In this document: piece by piece, positions 45,420 to 56,989 of the stretch
How positions within the stretch are numbered: position 1 is the first letter of the stretch
How the letters are laid out: every line of letters starts with the position of its first letter
Assembly: GCA_032207245.1 (NCBI GenBank)
Contig: CM063506.1
Span: 41,788,164 to 41,852,163, forward strand
DNA: 64,000 bases
Reading direction: 5' to 3'
Source of the DNA: Pardosa pseudoannulata
Lineage: Eukaryota > Arthropoda > Arachnida > Araneae > Lycosidae
Position numbers and translations under genes: made by a program
The notes under the pieces: generated by a model
Database searches by the model: none
What the model was told of the DNA's origin: nothing
Seen by the model: the letters and a program-made list of their open reading frames with translations, nothing else

Positions 45420-46180
45420 ACAGTACCGTTGCTTGTTTTTTATAATACGTATATATGTTATTTATTTGTTATTTATACGAGTTTATCCTATAATCATAAA
45501 ATTTTGAATACCATTTCTATGAAACTATTAAAAAGATACAGTTGCTATTAAATTCTCCTCCTTTCACTCATTCACCTGCATGATAGATATTGAACTTACC
45601 GGTCCCCACCAGGTGGCAGCACAGAAGTATTATATTTCATACAAAAGTTCAGTGTTATATTTATAAGTAACATATGTAAAATTCATCGATCCTTAACTTA
45701 TTAATATCTAACATCCCTTTTTGAAACAGCTAACAGATAATTTGTAGAAATTTCATGTTTTCATGAGCGAGTTTTCATTCTCAGGGTAGGTAGATAGCAA
45801 TTCTTCATACAATCTACAAAATTTTTAAAAATCTGGTATTATTTCTGGTATAACTTTATTATTTGGATCGGCATTTTATTGCTTTCCTAGCCTAGCAAAT
45901 AAATTTACTTTTTCGTCAGATGCACTGTCTACAGTCATGACGAATAGCTTTGTCTATTGCATAACTTCACTTTACAGTAATATGTTTACATTTGCTACCA
46001 ACATAATCTCTTATCATGAATTTGTTTTCAAGTGACATCCTATGATGTTTGCAATAATTATGAAAGCAGACTGTAATGTTCATAGTTGTTTAAATTTCAT
46101 ATTTGTTTTACTCGGTCTATAAAAACTTATATTTACGGCATTCATAATGTATAAATTTGACGGAAATGAATCAGGCATTA
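45420..46180. other. intronic DNA, only a CTCF-like site noted
   Basis: No gene or repeat recognised apart from the motif listed at 45604. Confidence 0.4.
45604..45621 (+). promoter_or_regulatory. CTCF-like motif
   Basis: CCCCACCAGGTGGCAGCA fits the CTCF core (CCACNAGGTGGCAG). CTCF is an insulator and loop-anchor protein found in arthropods. Single motif matches occur by chance, and this one lies in an intron. Confidence 0.35.
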
Positions 46181-46183
46181 GTA

Positions 46184-47147
46184 CGAGGGTTGAAAATTTA
46201 ATAGTGGCAACACTGCTATATAAAAGTTACGCAACAAAACCACAGAATGTCGCGTATACCACACTTGAGCTACATACCTACCTTACCTCTCAGCAAAATG
46301 ACTCGTCCTTCCTACATCATACGAATGCGAAGTGACGAGAAGAACTGATCCTTGTATTAGATTGAAGTCTACAGTAAGTGTTGTCAGGACGTTAGGACGT
46401 TTTCAAAACAAGAACAACGAAAACGGATAAAAAATAAATGTGCCAGAGGTCGTACATCACGACAATGTCATCCTCGGCTTCAAGAAGCTTGCGCGGTATC
46501 TGCATCGCCTTATAGAACTGTAGCAAAGATGGGTGAAAGCCTTCAATGAAGGACGCCCAAATGTGGTAGACATGCATCGGACAGGTCGTCCTTGTGTCAG
46601 AGATGCAAAAGTTCAGGCTGTTGACCCACTAATGGACCATGATAGAAGCCAAACAATTCGTGAGCTGGCCTGAAAGACAGGATTTGCAAATACGACTGTG
46701 CTGCACATTCTGAAGGAACGCCTGAGCGTGAGAAAAATTCTGTATTTTCAGAAGAAAGCCCCTATTATTCTGCATGACAATGTTCGGGCCACATGCAGCG
46801 CAAGTGTGACTGATTTGTTCGATCGATGGGGCTGGGAAGTGCTTTACCATCCACCATACTCCCCAGATCTAAGCCCTTGTGACTTTGTCTTAATTCCTAT
46901 GATGAAGAAACCACTTCGTGGCATTCGCTTCAGAACTGTTCCAGAGATTCTTGCGGCAATAGACCGGTCCATTCGAACTATCAACAGAACAGGCGCTGCT
47001 ACAGGTGTTCTGCGACTTCCACATCGTTGGAAACGGGTTATACACAATGCTGACTACTATACAGAAGGACTGTAAAACATGGTGACATGAATCACTTTTG
47101 TATTCCATATAAATAAATAGTTGCCACTATTAAAGTTACAACACTCG
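46184..47147 (+). mobile_element. mariner-type element, internally deleted, 964 bp
   Basis: Inverted ends CGAGGGTTGAAAATTTAATA and its partner ending TTAAAGTTACAACACTCG, with AGTGGCAAC just inside both. TA flanks at 46182-46183 and 47148-47149. The transposase is missing about 120 codons in the middle, so it is non-autonomous. Confidence 0.9.
46298..47075 (+). pseudogene. mariner-type transposase pseudogene with internal deletion
   Basis: ATG at 46298 (MTRPSYIIRMRSDEKN then stop). The DNA-binding half follows in pieces: EQRKRIKNKCARGRTSRQCH, VSASPYRTVAKMG, VADMHRTGR-like sequence and ILKERLSVRKI. Next comes a direct jump to FQKKAPIILHDNVRATC, so the segment with the first catalytic Asp is deleted. 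The rest is open to 47075: WGWEVLYHPPYSPDLSPCDF (the SPDLSPCD motif of the third catalytic residue), PLRGIRFRTVPEILAAID and RLPHRWKRVIHNADYY. ARPH after HDN has changed to VRAT. It cannot be active. Confidence 0.9.
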
Positions 47148-47530
47148 TAAATTAAAAGTCTTGTTGATAATTACCATGTGGAATTTTGCAATAATGGCTT
47201 GATTTTATTTTTTCAACTTTTGCAATGTATTACATCGAAACCGTAGTGTTAATGGTTATTGGTTGAAAAAGATGCTTTTAATCAAGTGGTGAAAATTTTT
47301 ACATTCATTTGAGTATGCCCTTGTATATACTGCTGCTGATATGTTCAATAAAGTGTTTATCTTGTACCGGAAGTGACGTCATACTTTGTTTTTCGTATTT
47401 TTCTCGTAAACTATGGATCGTACAGGAACGCTTCTTTGGAAAGTTTTTATGTACTCCCAACGAGGAATCTAGCTACGAGGAGAATAGTGTTCCGAGGTAG
47501 TATACAATAAATGTTACATATGATGTAGAA

Positions 47531-47553
47531 TATATATATATATATATATATAA
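47531..47553. repeat. (TA)n microsatellite
   Basis: Short pure TA tract 70 bp upstream of the exon 2 acceptor. Confidence 0.9.
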
Positions 47554-47623
47554 ATTTTTTTGGGTAGACACCTTTTATTTTTGTATTTTATTTTTGGTAG
47601 ACACCTATTTTTCTTTCCAACAG

Positions 47624-47793
47624 CATTAGAAGATGGATGCTACGATATTCGCACAAGTACGGGTTTACTGAAGCCAAGGGTGATTTCTGTAACAGGAAAA
47701 GGAACACTTTATAGCCCCGGTTATGAAGAAAACAAACCTTATCCTGACTACCTCTATTGTGCTTATCAGCTGCAAGCATCAGGCTGGGGAATG
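47624..47793 (+). CDS. secreted CUB-domain protein, exon 2 (first half of CUB)
   Basis: Acceptor TTTCTTTCCAACAG at 47623; donor GTAAGG at 47794. Continuing the phase of exon 1 it encodes residues 23-79: ALEDGCYDIRTSTGLLK, then GKGTLYSPGYEENK and YPDYLYCAYQLQASGWGM. G-x-L-x-SPGY-x(5)-YP-x(4)-C is the diagnostic start of a CUB domain, and Cys28 and Cys68 are the first two of its four conserved cysteines, which normally form a disulfide. The exon ends in phase 0, matching exon 3. It is clearly less AT-rich than its surroundings. Open reading past the donor to 47916 is not supported, because the CUB consensus stops exactly at the GT. Confidence 0.92.
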
Positions 47794-48329
47794 GTAAGGA
47801 GAGATAGTATTTCGTATTTAATGCAAGATGCTGAATTTGTGCTTATTCCTGTTTGTGTTCATCCCACACAGAAAATATTTTTAGAAAAGTTCAGGAGATG
47901 GACAAAATATTTTTAGTTGTCATTAAATAGATGTCGTTCAATAGTAACATTTTTCTTGTCAATTCCAAGAGGATAAATAGTTAGAACTCAAAATAATAAA
48001 CATGTCACTAAACCATTACTGGAAAGAAATATGTTTAAAATTCCCCAACCGCTTTTATACCTAAGGTGTTTGGGTCTCTAACATATGGAATATTTGTAAC
48101 TGAATGCTAACCATTTGGGAAAAGATTTCAAATCGATAAACTGTTTACACTGAAGAATTCCTTTAAAAAACACTAATAAGATAATGAAGAAAAATTGAAC
48201 GTAAAGCTTTAAACATATATATATATATGGGGGGGGTAATATTAAAATCCCCTTTTTACATATTTTAATACTGATTTAATAACTTCTGTTTATAAATTAC
48301 GTTGGGGTTTTCGCGGTAATTCTGATTTT

Positions 48330-48688
<359 letters not shown>

Positions 48689-49001
48689 TATATATAATAG
48701 CGGTTGAATGCTTGACTAGAGAAGAAATTTGTTCGACACGCTTGCCACGGGCGTAATCTTTAAATTGACTTCTCAAGGAAAGAAATGATACAAGCAATGA
48801 GGTAATCCCATAATTTTCCAAATAGACAAAACTAAGCAGCTACAACTTAAATCACGTCACCTTAGAGGATTTAATGCAATTTCCAGATGTGGACTAAGAG
48901 AGAAATGTATTCAGATAAAACATGAGACATGTGAGATTACATAGGGAAATCCCCAAGACCAAAAGCAGACTGACTCGTCAATTTGGTGACATGAATATTA
49001 A

Positions 49002-49648
49002 GCCTTAGAGCTCCGTTGACTAAGCTACGGAGCCGTTCGTCATTTGTTCCGTAACTCCGTAGGCTCCGCTGCAGAGCCCAATGTTCGGAACCACTTCAAA
49101 TAGTGGTTCCGAAATTATACTACCAAAGAGACGACGAATGGTAGTTATTGAAAGTGAAAGCGAAGAGTAGCCGTAAGACTCTGATGAATCATGCGATGTC
49201 ACGGAAGAATTAGATTTTCCGGATAGAATACATTTTAGTGTATCGCCAAAGGTGTACAATTACGCAGAAAATGTTCTAAAGAATAACGAAATATCAAGTA
49301 ATTCTATTTGGCAAACGTGGCGTGAGGTGGAAGAGGATGTGTTTTGGGCTTTTATTGGAGTTATTGTCAATATGGATACTGTGACACTTGCCCAAATAAA
49401 CCGAGAATGCACATGGGAGATTGTTTCCAAAGATATCACACCATGTTGAATTACAAAATTAAAAATTATTACTTTTCATTTACAAGAAGAAGGTGCATAT
49501 GTATAAAATAAATAAAATCAAAAACATCCACAAGCACGTGTAAATCTTCTCACTTAAAATAAGATTCCTTCTTCCCACTCGTTCCGCTGAGAAAATGTGC
49601 TGGAGTTGCTGGTAGGCAGTGGTACAAAAACGTGCGGAGTGATAAGGG
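49002..49648 (+). mobile_element. piggyBac element, internally deleted, 647 bp
   Basis: TTAA at 48998-49001 and 49649-49652. Left end GCCTTAGAGCTCCG, right end read inward CCCTTATCACTCCGCACG. Palindromic CTCCGTTGACTAAGCTACGGAG lies immediately inside the left end. It retains the transposase N-terminus. Confidence 0.82.
49138..49449 (+). pseudogene. piggyBac transposase N-terminal fragment
   Basis: ATG at 49138 follows a basic PKRRR. The frame begins MVVIESESEE (acidic, usual for piggyBac N-termini), has two stops (49168, 49174), then reads VTEELDFPDRIHFSV, SSNSIWQTWREVEEDVFWAF and IGVIVNMDTV. The W-x2-T/W-REV-x4-AFIGVIVNMG block is the start of the conserved piggyBac transposase domain (ELKAFIGxLIxMGL). 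The frame ends at 49449; the catalytic aspartates are deleted. It complements the C-terminal fragment at 38896, but the two elements have different ends. Confidence 0.8.
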
Positions 49649-50198
49649 TTAATAAAGATGGTACTAGAACGTACAGAACATACAGCAACAAGCTTTCATT
49701 AGAACATGTATTCATATATCCCAGAATAATTGAAACTCTGTAAGGGTTGGCAGATTTCATGTCTTCAGGGAGTATTCAGATTATTGAGAAGGTGGCAAGG
49801 TCTGTAATAAACGTACATGAAACCTTTGAATTCTAGATGGACATTATTGGAATTCTAGAAGGATACCAAATAACCATCCATGTGCCTAATCATTTGAGAA
49901 AGAGTTTTAGATTGCAGCAAATGCAGGGCGTTAGATACAATGGAAACGTTTTAGATGATTAAGTATCAGATATATTGGATTTATTTAGACCCATGGTAAC
50001 TTCTGGGAAAAATTACTTTTGTGCGGTTTGCATCTAAACATTTCTTGACACAAATTTAATAGTAATATAGAAGAAAATTCTCTAAAATTATTTGCGACTA
50101 AATTTTTTTTAAGAGAGAAAAATATATTTAATTTTAAGAGTAGATTTCAACTCTTTAGTCAACTTTGACTAAACCAACTTTTAACCAACTTGGATAAC

Positions 50199-50295
50199 TC
50201 TGAACTTTGTACCCAAAGTCCTTTATATGCAGCCATTAACAGTGATATACAAATGTTCGGAGCAGCCAAGAAGGGTTGTAGAACATGATATATGT
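50199..50295 (+). repeat. direct repeat copy 1 (unoccupied site)
   Basis: GAACTTTGTACCCAAAGTCC, then TTTATATGCAGCC, ACAGTGATATACAAATGTTC and GGAGCAGCCAA. The second copy (50640-50660 plus 51301-51365) is the same sequence split by the MITE at 50665. Confidence 0.85.
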
Positions 50296-50664
50296 AGCAC
50301 ACGTCTCTCTTTTTGTCTCTCTTATCTTTTTGTCTTTTCTCTTTTGTCTTTTTGTCTCTCTTATCACTTTTCGTTTTTTCGTAATGAAAATACAAATGAA
50401 TGTTAAATATATATAATTTATCCATTACACAATGACATTTATAATAATACGTTGATATTTACACAAACATATCCTGTACACAAACAAAAATATATGCACT
50501 CAAACATATACATGTCAAACTGATATTAGATTACATTTAATATGTAGTAAAATATAATTATCTTACTGGGATTCCCATTAAACTTCTTCGACGAGCATTA
50601 TCTAAACTCCAAAGGCTACGTTGAAGAGGGCTACTGGCGGAACTTTGTACCCAAAGTCTTTTAA

Positions 50665-51296
50665 CACTTCGTGTGTGAGCAACGTATTTTTACGTTTTTT
50701 GCAGTCTGTCACTGGAGCGCGGATCACGTAAAAATAAGTATTTAGTAGCTTTGTGGTGGACACCCTCTAACCACCACAAATCTACTAAATACGTATAATT
50801 ATATGTATGTGTGACATTATATGCGTGTTGTTTGCATTGCTATGCAACGCTTTGCTCTTTTTTCTTTCTACAAGTTATGATTGTCAAGTTACTCGTTCTT
50901 TTGTTGCGTTATTTCGTCTTCAATTGAATTCCTAGCTCTAGAACGTACAAGTCGTGTTTTGTCAATTTGAAGCTTTGTTTTTTTATTGTTGAATACAAAA
51001 TTGATAAAATGAGCCGTTGTGACAAAGATAGAGATGAAGAAATATGCGCTGACAGATGATCTAACTTTAATTTTAAAAATCGTTTATTTTTGTGATTTCG
51101 TAAAAATATTGTTTTTTTTTGTTAAATAATCCCACAGTATATATTAAATTGTAAAATAAAAAATGTTTCGTTCATACAAACAAAGTACTTTTCGATTTAC
51201 TGCATATTTTTCTGAATAACTAAACTTTCGCGTGATTCACAAAAAAAGCCCGCTGCATGCGTAAGTTGGCGGTGAAGTATACCCACATGCCAAGTG
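50665..51296 (+). mobile_element. piggyBac-like MITE, 632 bp, with sibling empty site
   Basis: TTAA at 50661-50664 and 51297-51300. Inverted ends CACTTCGTGTGTGAG and ACCCACATGCCAAGTG. The left region has CGTATTTTTACG and, after GAGCGCGGATCACG, TAAAAATA. Inside, ATG at 51009 starts MSRCDKDRDEEICADR then a stop, which could be the remnant of a transposase start. The flanks join into the 50199 repeat. Confidence 0.88.
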
Positions 51297-51499
51297 TTAA
51301 ATGCAGCCACTAACAGTGATATACAAATGTTCGGAGCAGCCAAGGAGGGTCGTAGAACAGAATATATGTACCACATGCAATGCACACAAAATATAAAATA
51401 AAGCAAAGCATTTAAGAAGACAAATCTAAAACCCTAGGTGGACCACACAGTGCTGAGAGATGGTAGCAATCTTAAACTTGCTGTGGAGAAAACTGCGAC

Positions 51500-51600
51500 T
51501 GCATGGCTAGTAAGCTATTCTTCAGTACCAGAGTTCGTTGGTTGGATGGCATGGTTGTCGGTAGATTTTGTAATTGGATTCAAGCAGTAGATACTTGTCT
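51500..51600 (+). repeat. tRNA-derived SINE relic (weak)
   Basis: TTCTTCAGTACCAGAGTTCG, then GGATGGCATGGTTGTC and TTGGATTCAAGCAGTAG loosely follow the reference SINE body. Confidence 0.3.
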
Positions 51601-51752
51601 CATTAGTATTCATATAGCAGAAAAGCAGATCTTGAAGCTCCCATTCAACTAAACTCATCATTAAAGGACATTAATTTTTCTGTATGTTTCAGTGATACTC
51701 AGGACATAATAGGCGAGTTTCGTTCACGATATCCTTTTGCTTCTTTTTATAG

Positions 51753-51993
51753 CATGTCAGACTCCATTTCAATGACCTCGACATTGACAGCACCGAATTT
51801 TGCAGCGCCGATTCCTTCAATCTGTATGACTTCGACTCTTATGGCCGAGGAGTTTCTATTGGAATGTTCTGTGGCAAGCAGACACCTAACGACTACGTTT
51901 CAAAATCGAATGTATTGCAAATTGTATTGAAAACAGACGGCTTCGCAGGGAGGAGAGGTTTCAACGTTACGTACAGTGTACAAAGCAGCACCG
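51753..51993 (+). CDS. secreted CUB-domain protein, exon 3 (second half of CUB)
   Basis: Acceptor CTTCTTTTTATAG at 51752; donor GTAAGT at 51994. In phase 0 it encodes residues 80-159: HVRLHFNDLDIDSTEFCSAD, NLYDFDSYGRGVSIGMFCGK, VLQIVLKTDG and RRGFNVTYSV. This completes a CUB domain: F-ND-LDI core, Cys96 and Cys119 as the second disulfide pair, D99 and D105 near the usual calcium-site positions, FCG, and the GF-x-V-x-Y end. NVT (Asn150) is a possible N-glycosylation site. The exon ends in phase 1 with a strong donor, so at least one more exon follows; none was recognised in the remaining 12 kb. With the leader this is a secreted or extracellular protein. Confidence 0.94.
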
Positions 51994-53380
51994 GTAAGTT
52001 CCACTAAAGAGTTTAGTTCTGCTTAAATATTCGCCCCATTTCCTCTTCTAGGTACAGTCACTATTGAAATCGACTTGAAACAGAAACATTGGTAAATTTT
52101 CAATCCATAGAATAATCTAAGTGAAATTGGAAAGCCCTCAATCGCAAGCTACTAATAGGTCGCATGGATTAGGTTGATTAACTTAAAGTTGCTTTGCTGA
52201 GATCGGAAAATAAATCGCTTAATCTTTACAATTGCTTTCCTCAAACTCTAAAAATATTTTATCTCTTGTTCCGAAAGAAAAATAACCAAATTTTGATCCA
52301 GGGTGAGGTAAAAATACTGTGCACCCTAAAGTGAAGGCAAAGCTCAGTTTTACATATCTGTGAGAGGTTTATTTTTCCCTGTATGAAATTTATATAACAC
52401 AAATACAAAATTATCATTTGAACAATTACATATGAACAGCAACCACTATTTACTCTCCCAATATTAAAAAAAATTACTAAAAAACACTAAATTAGTGTTT
52501 TCTATATTTTTTCTAATAGTTTCTTCTCACTAAAGTTAATATGGAGATGAAAAAATATTCTTACATTTCTAATTTATTAATTGCAATATTTTAAATTTAT
52601 TTATCATGTGCAATTTAACTACTTTTTCTTATATACACTTTTATTAAACTCATTACATATTCCCTAAAAGTGTACATTTATGGACAATAAACGAATGCTA
52701 GATTTAAAATAAAATTTTTTATTTATTTCTTATTTTCTGTCGGTAACTGACAATGGGATTTCAAAACGATACAGTTATTCAGAAGCTTCATAAGTTTGAC
52801 TACCATTGAACAAAAATTTTGTTTTCTCCAACCTCGAAAAAGGAAAAGGCTTTTTCATATGGTAAACGTGCTTCCTGTGAGATGTTAAGAATTAGTGGCT
52901 TGTATAATCAAATATATAAACTAAAATAAAGACTTTGTGATTGAGAAATGACCAAAGGAAAGGGATTTGCTAACAGTTTATTGTAGATTCGAATTTGATA
53001 TTACAAAGCAAATATATTACTAACAATAGAGAATTAATGACTACTAACATTTAAGGTTTTAACACAATACAATAGATAAGAATAATATGAACGAGGGGGA
53101 TACAAAATACATAAACACAATCAAATAGAATTAAATGTATATGGATTGGATCAGCGTTGGTAAAATGAAAACTCAATAAGATTCATGATTAAAGGAATTA
53201 AGAATTTACTTACTACAATGACTTTGAATATTTTCACTCCAAACGTCGTTCAAACCATCCACTTTAAAGAAACCAAGAAAAAACAGAATATATAGCCGAT
53301 TTAATCCCCTCGCTCAGCGCTCTCAGTGAACACTATTGTATTATTATTTTTTTTAGATGGCGCCACGCTCAACGGTAACT
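51994..53380 (+). other. downstream intron of the CUB gene, nothing recognised
   Basis: AT-rich DNA after the exon 3 donor. No further CUB, LDLa, protease or other exon with a phase-1 acceptor could be identified. Confidence 0.45.
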
Positions 53381-53384
53381 ATTA

Positions 53385-54080
53385 AGCAATTGCTGCCGCT
53401 TATCCAGCATCATGGCTGCTGGACGGAACACTTCCTTATCTAGGCAATAGAGAGTATCATGATACTCATCACCGCGCTTCATTTTGCTTTGGGTGCACCT
53501 CAAAAAGTGGATTCATGTTCACACCCAAAGTATGAATTACCAAGGTCAGTACTTAGTAGAATGACGTATCACAATGAAACATATGTGTCATATGTATAAA
53601 TATCAAAACGAAACTAGTCAAAGCCAGTTCAGGTCAAGACAAAATGAATGTTTAAAGTTCAAAATCAAAAATTTTTATAGACTGTGCACGTTCATAAAGA
53701 CGCAACATTATCTATATTCATCCAAAATAAGTATTTCTGTTGAAATCTGAATGTAGAAATTTATCGATTTTAATATACTTCAATCAATTTTTACAACGAA
53801 TGAAAAGCAATCCTAATTTCTAATCCTTCAATGATGTTGGAAGTCTTTTCCTTTTTCGAGGTCGGAGCAAACAAAATTTTTGCTCAAGAAGCCTAAGTTT
53901 TACCCCACATATTTTTCTAATGACCATCAGATGGGAAACATACTTCTTTATCTGGGCAACAGCCAATATCGTAAATTTCTTCGATGCGCTTCATTTGGAT
54001 GAACCTCAAAATGTTGATTCACGTTCGCACCCTAAGTACGAATTAATAAGGTGAGTACTTAGCGGAGTGATGTATGGCGA
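53385..54080. repeat. two diverged direct repeats (53385-53580, 53925-54080)
   Basis: Shared order: CTTATCTAGGCAA / CTTTATCTGGGCAAC, GCGCTTCATTT, ACCTCAAAA, TGGATTCATGTTCACACCC / TTGATTCACGTTCGCACCC, GTATGAATTA / GTACGAATTA, GTACTTAG. Function unknown. Confidence 0.65.
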
Positions 54081-54352
54081 TGATAATCATAGGCTATTAT
54101 AAGAAATTATGAAATTGCACCTCCAGTTCTGTGAAGTTCGATTATCTCCTACTGTAGTCCATCATTAATTCAACTTGAGATTATTTGAAATTCCCTTCTC
54201 TAAACTCTCAAGTACCTTAAGCGTTATATAAAATTACCTTTTCATAAGCTCTGATATTTGCACAAACATCTTAAGGCACAGATCTTAAGACATAAAATAA
54301 TCAAAACTATTTTTTTTTCAATTCTAAGCAATTTATTTGGATGTTTAATATA

Positions 54353-55234
54353 CAGTGATCCCTCGTTTTTCCTCGTTAATAGGAACCAGAACTTTCAGCG
54401 AAAGCTGAAAAACCGCGAAGTAGAATTTGCCCCTAGGAATTTTCGTGTATGTGGGTACACGAATGTTTTAAATATGTAAACAGTATTTATACTTTACACA
54501 TTTAAGACAAAAGTTACAACAGTATAAGTATTTACTTAAACGTTTCAGTGCTAACTAATAAGGTAAATTACAAAACCTTACACAGTAATAAACATTAATC
54601 ATTGCTGTCTGAGAGAGGAGAAGAGTCTTGTGTTGGTGGCGGAGGAGAGGCTCTCACTTGAGTCGTAGAAGATTTAAGGTCACTCGGAGACTCTTCTGCT
54701 ATAGGCACTGAGGGTAGACCTGGCGGCTTCAGTCTGGAGAAAAACATAGTGACGGGTAGTTGTTGTCTTTGTTTTTTCTTTTCCTTCAAAATTCCCCTGT
54801 ACAATGACATAACCCGTCAACGCGATTGCTCAACTCGACAGCTCGAACCATACTGTCGCCAATGTCTTGCCAACATCATTTACAAGATTGGTGAAATACA
54901 ACAAGAGAAGATGCTAGGTGAAGTTGCGATGTTGTGCAGACAATCAACTCACGGGAATAAATCCACTCGTACTCTCATTGGTCGATGTCGCACTGGAAAC
55001 CAATCACGTGCCTTTTGGAGAGCCCGTATTATGTACTCTGATTCAACTCATCTCTTTGTTTGACATGCAGGGATCCTTCTCTCTCACATATCAACATGAA
55101 ACAACATTCCTTTCCGCAATGTGACTGCCGACATGGTTGTATTTTTTCATTTTTATTTTTTGGGAAATATTTTGGAAAAAACCCGAAGCACCGAAACCGC
55201 AAAATATGAAGCTCGAAGAGGCGAGGGAACACTG
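54353..55234 (-). mobile_element. pogo/Tigger-like element (copy B), 882 bp
   Basis: CAGTGATCCCTCG at the left, GCGAGGGAACACTG at the right, with TA on both sides (54351-54352, 55235-55236). The inner halves of the ends also pair (GCTGAAAAACCGCGAAG against CGAAGAGGC). It carries a transposase tail and 5' UTR-like sequence but no catalytic core. Confidence 0.85.
54595..54810 (-). pseudogene. pogo transposase C-terminal tail (copy B)
   Basis: The minus-strand frame reads KQRQQLPVTMFFSRLKPPGL, then PIAEESPSDLKSSTTQVRAS, PPPPTQDSSPLSDSND, stop at 54595. It aligns with copy A at 29434-29613. The similarity at protein level despite DNA drift suggests both derive from a once-coding element. The ATG at 54810 is probably fortuitous. 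Confidence 0.72.
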
Positions 55235-55429
55235 TACTCTTAAACCCGTTTTTATGCTGTCTTTTACAGCGCACGCTTTTTTAATGTGGCACACAAAAAA
55301 TTGATATCATATGCTTATGAACACAGACATACTATATCTTGATTCCTTCTTACTCTCTCTTTATATATGTAGTATATTAAAATTACTAACAATCAAAAAG
55401 AAAACGAAATCAGTTATTGAACTCTCGTC

Positions 55430-56040
55430 AGGTGTGAAAGCTCAATATATAATTCCTAACAGCATCCAAATTCATGTGTCTGGGGATATTACTATCTTTA
55501 GTAAAAAAAGTATGTATTTTTTTTAAAAAAACATATATCGTTGTATCATATACATCCAATCCATTAGATATCCAATTTAACATATCCGAGGATGTTACTC
55601 CCCTTAGAAAAAAAAGCATGTATATAGTTTTTTTTTTAAGTACATCGTTGTATCATACGTTTTTTATCATTATTTGGTAGACGGTAAGGCTACAATCAAA
55701 AATACTACGGTGGTAGTTAAAACCCTTTATCTACTGACGGTACTTACAAGTACCAACCACTTTAACTCTTTATCTGCTGATGGTACTTTTAAGTACCACT
55801 TTAATTAATTAGTTTTAACAAATTAAATTTCGCAACGGGGAGATTTTTTTCTTGTATATTATTTAATAAACAATATGGCAGCTAAATATATATATATACA
55901 TGAAGAAATTTTCAGCAGTTTATAATGCAGTAGATAAAGGGTTAATGAACAGTCGTTAGGTGCGTAAGCTCAAGATATAGGTCTTAACAGTATCTAATTT
56001 AGCATGTTCAGGGTATATTAGTCTCTTTAGAAAAAAAAAC
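55430..56040. repeat. three diverged direct repeats, interrupted by a MITE
   Basis: Blocks such as GTGAAAGCTCAATATATA / GCGTAAGCTCAAGATATA, AACAGCATCCAA / AACAGTATCTAA, GGGGATATTACTATCTTTAG / GGGTATATTAGTCTCTTTAG recur near 55430, 55550 and 55960. Confidence 0.6.
55766..55941. mobile_element. piggyBac-like mini-MITE, 176 bp
   Basis: TTAA at 55762-55765 and 55942-55945. Ends CTCTTTATCTGCTG and CAGTAGATAAAGGG are inverted. A GGTACTTTTAAGTACC palindrome lies just inside the left end. A second solo end (TTAAAACCCTTTATCTACTG, GGTACTTACAAGTACC) lies directly upstream at 55717-55757. Confidence 0.8.
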
Positions 56041-56049
56041 CGAAGACAT

Positions 56050-56985
56050 GAGAAATAAAGACAGATATACAACAAGACATACTTCACCAGAAAGTGTGTA
56101 GAATAATAAAAGTATTACAAAAAATTTAGATTTTATAAAATATTTTAGACTATTTCCTATTCTTAAAATAGTTTTTATCTATTTTCATTGTTCAAAGATA
56201 CACAAAATTGAAATTATAAACCTGAGCACGATTCTAGACCATTATTCCCTTAATAGATTTTTCCTGGTGATAAGAAAAAAATGTTTCTTGTTCATAGGTA
56301 GAATTTTTACCATTTTTGAATGGCATATACCGCCATCTGTTGTTAAATATAGCAAATATATCTGTAGAAATGAAAAATCTCGTGTATTTCTGGAGTCTGC
56401 CTATTTTGATTGTAAATCGTTTCCTCTAAATACAATAAAATTATCTAACTTAATTAATAAATTATAAGACTAAGATTTAAGAACTTTGAATATAAAATTA
56501 TCTAAATCCGAAAACAAATTTTTGAACTATGAATAATTTAGGGTTTTATAGCAGAAATGCAGTTAAAAAAGGAATTCTGATATGAAACTAAAATTTATTC
56601 TCAAAATAATTGTCCTGATACATTACTTATATCTTTAAGTTGACATTACTTGTAGGAACCTTATAAAAATTAAAAATTAAGTAAAATTAAAGTTTGCTGA
56701 AAAATATTTTTATAGCCAAATATTGTTATTGGTAAGACCAAAAATTTTACTTGAAATAAACTACTGGTCATTCTGCGAAAAAATATGTCTCGCCCATTGG
56801 TCATATTACAGCATACATCTCGGTTACAAAGGGATGACTATACATACCCACTCGGTAGCAAAGAAAAAAATCGACACATCTAAAAAGTCCAATTGTAATG
56901 AAATTTCGTATGTAAAGGTATCTTGATCGAACATGTAAATGTTTAGAATTTCGTGTATAATAAACGAATAACGAAAGCTCTGCGC
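56050..56985. other. unassigned
   Basis: No gene recognised. Short frames (for example 56267-56467) show no domain. Confidence 0.4.
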
Positions 56986-56989
56986 TGAC

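Noticed and set aside
47794..47916. Reading exon 2 through its donor to the stop at 47916
   Set aside because: The CUB consensus ends exactly at the GTAAGG and resumes in exon 3; the read-through residues do not fit a CUB domain.
53356..53375. An 18 bp phase-compatible micro-exon (TTTTTTAG, ATGGCGCCACGCTCAACG, GTAACT) continuing the CUB gene
   Set aside because: Too short to support from sequence alone, and AGATGGCGCCAC-like words are common in arthropod repeats; it needs transcript evidence.
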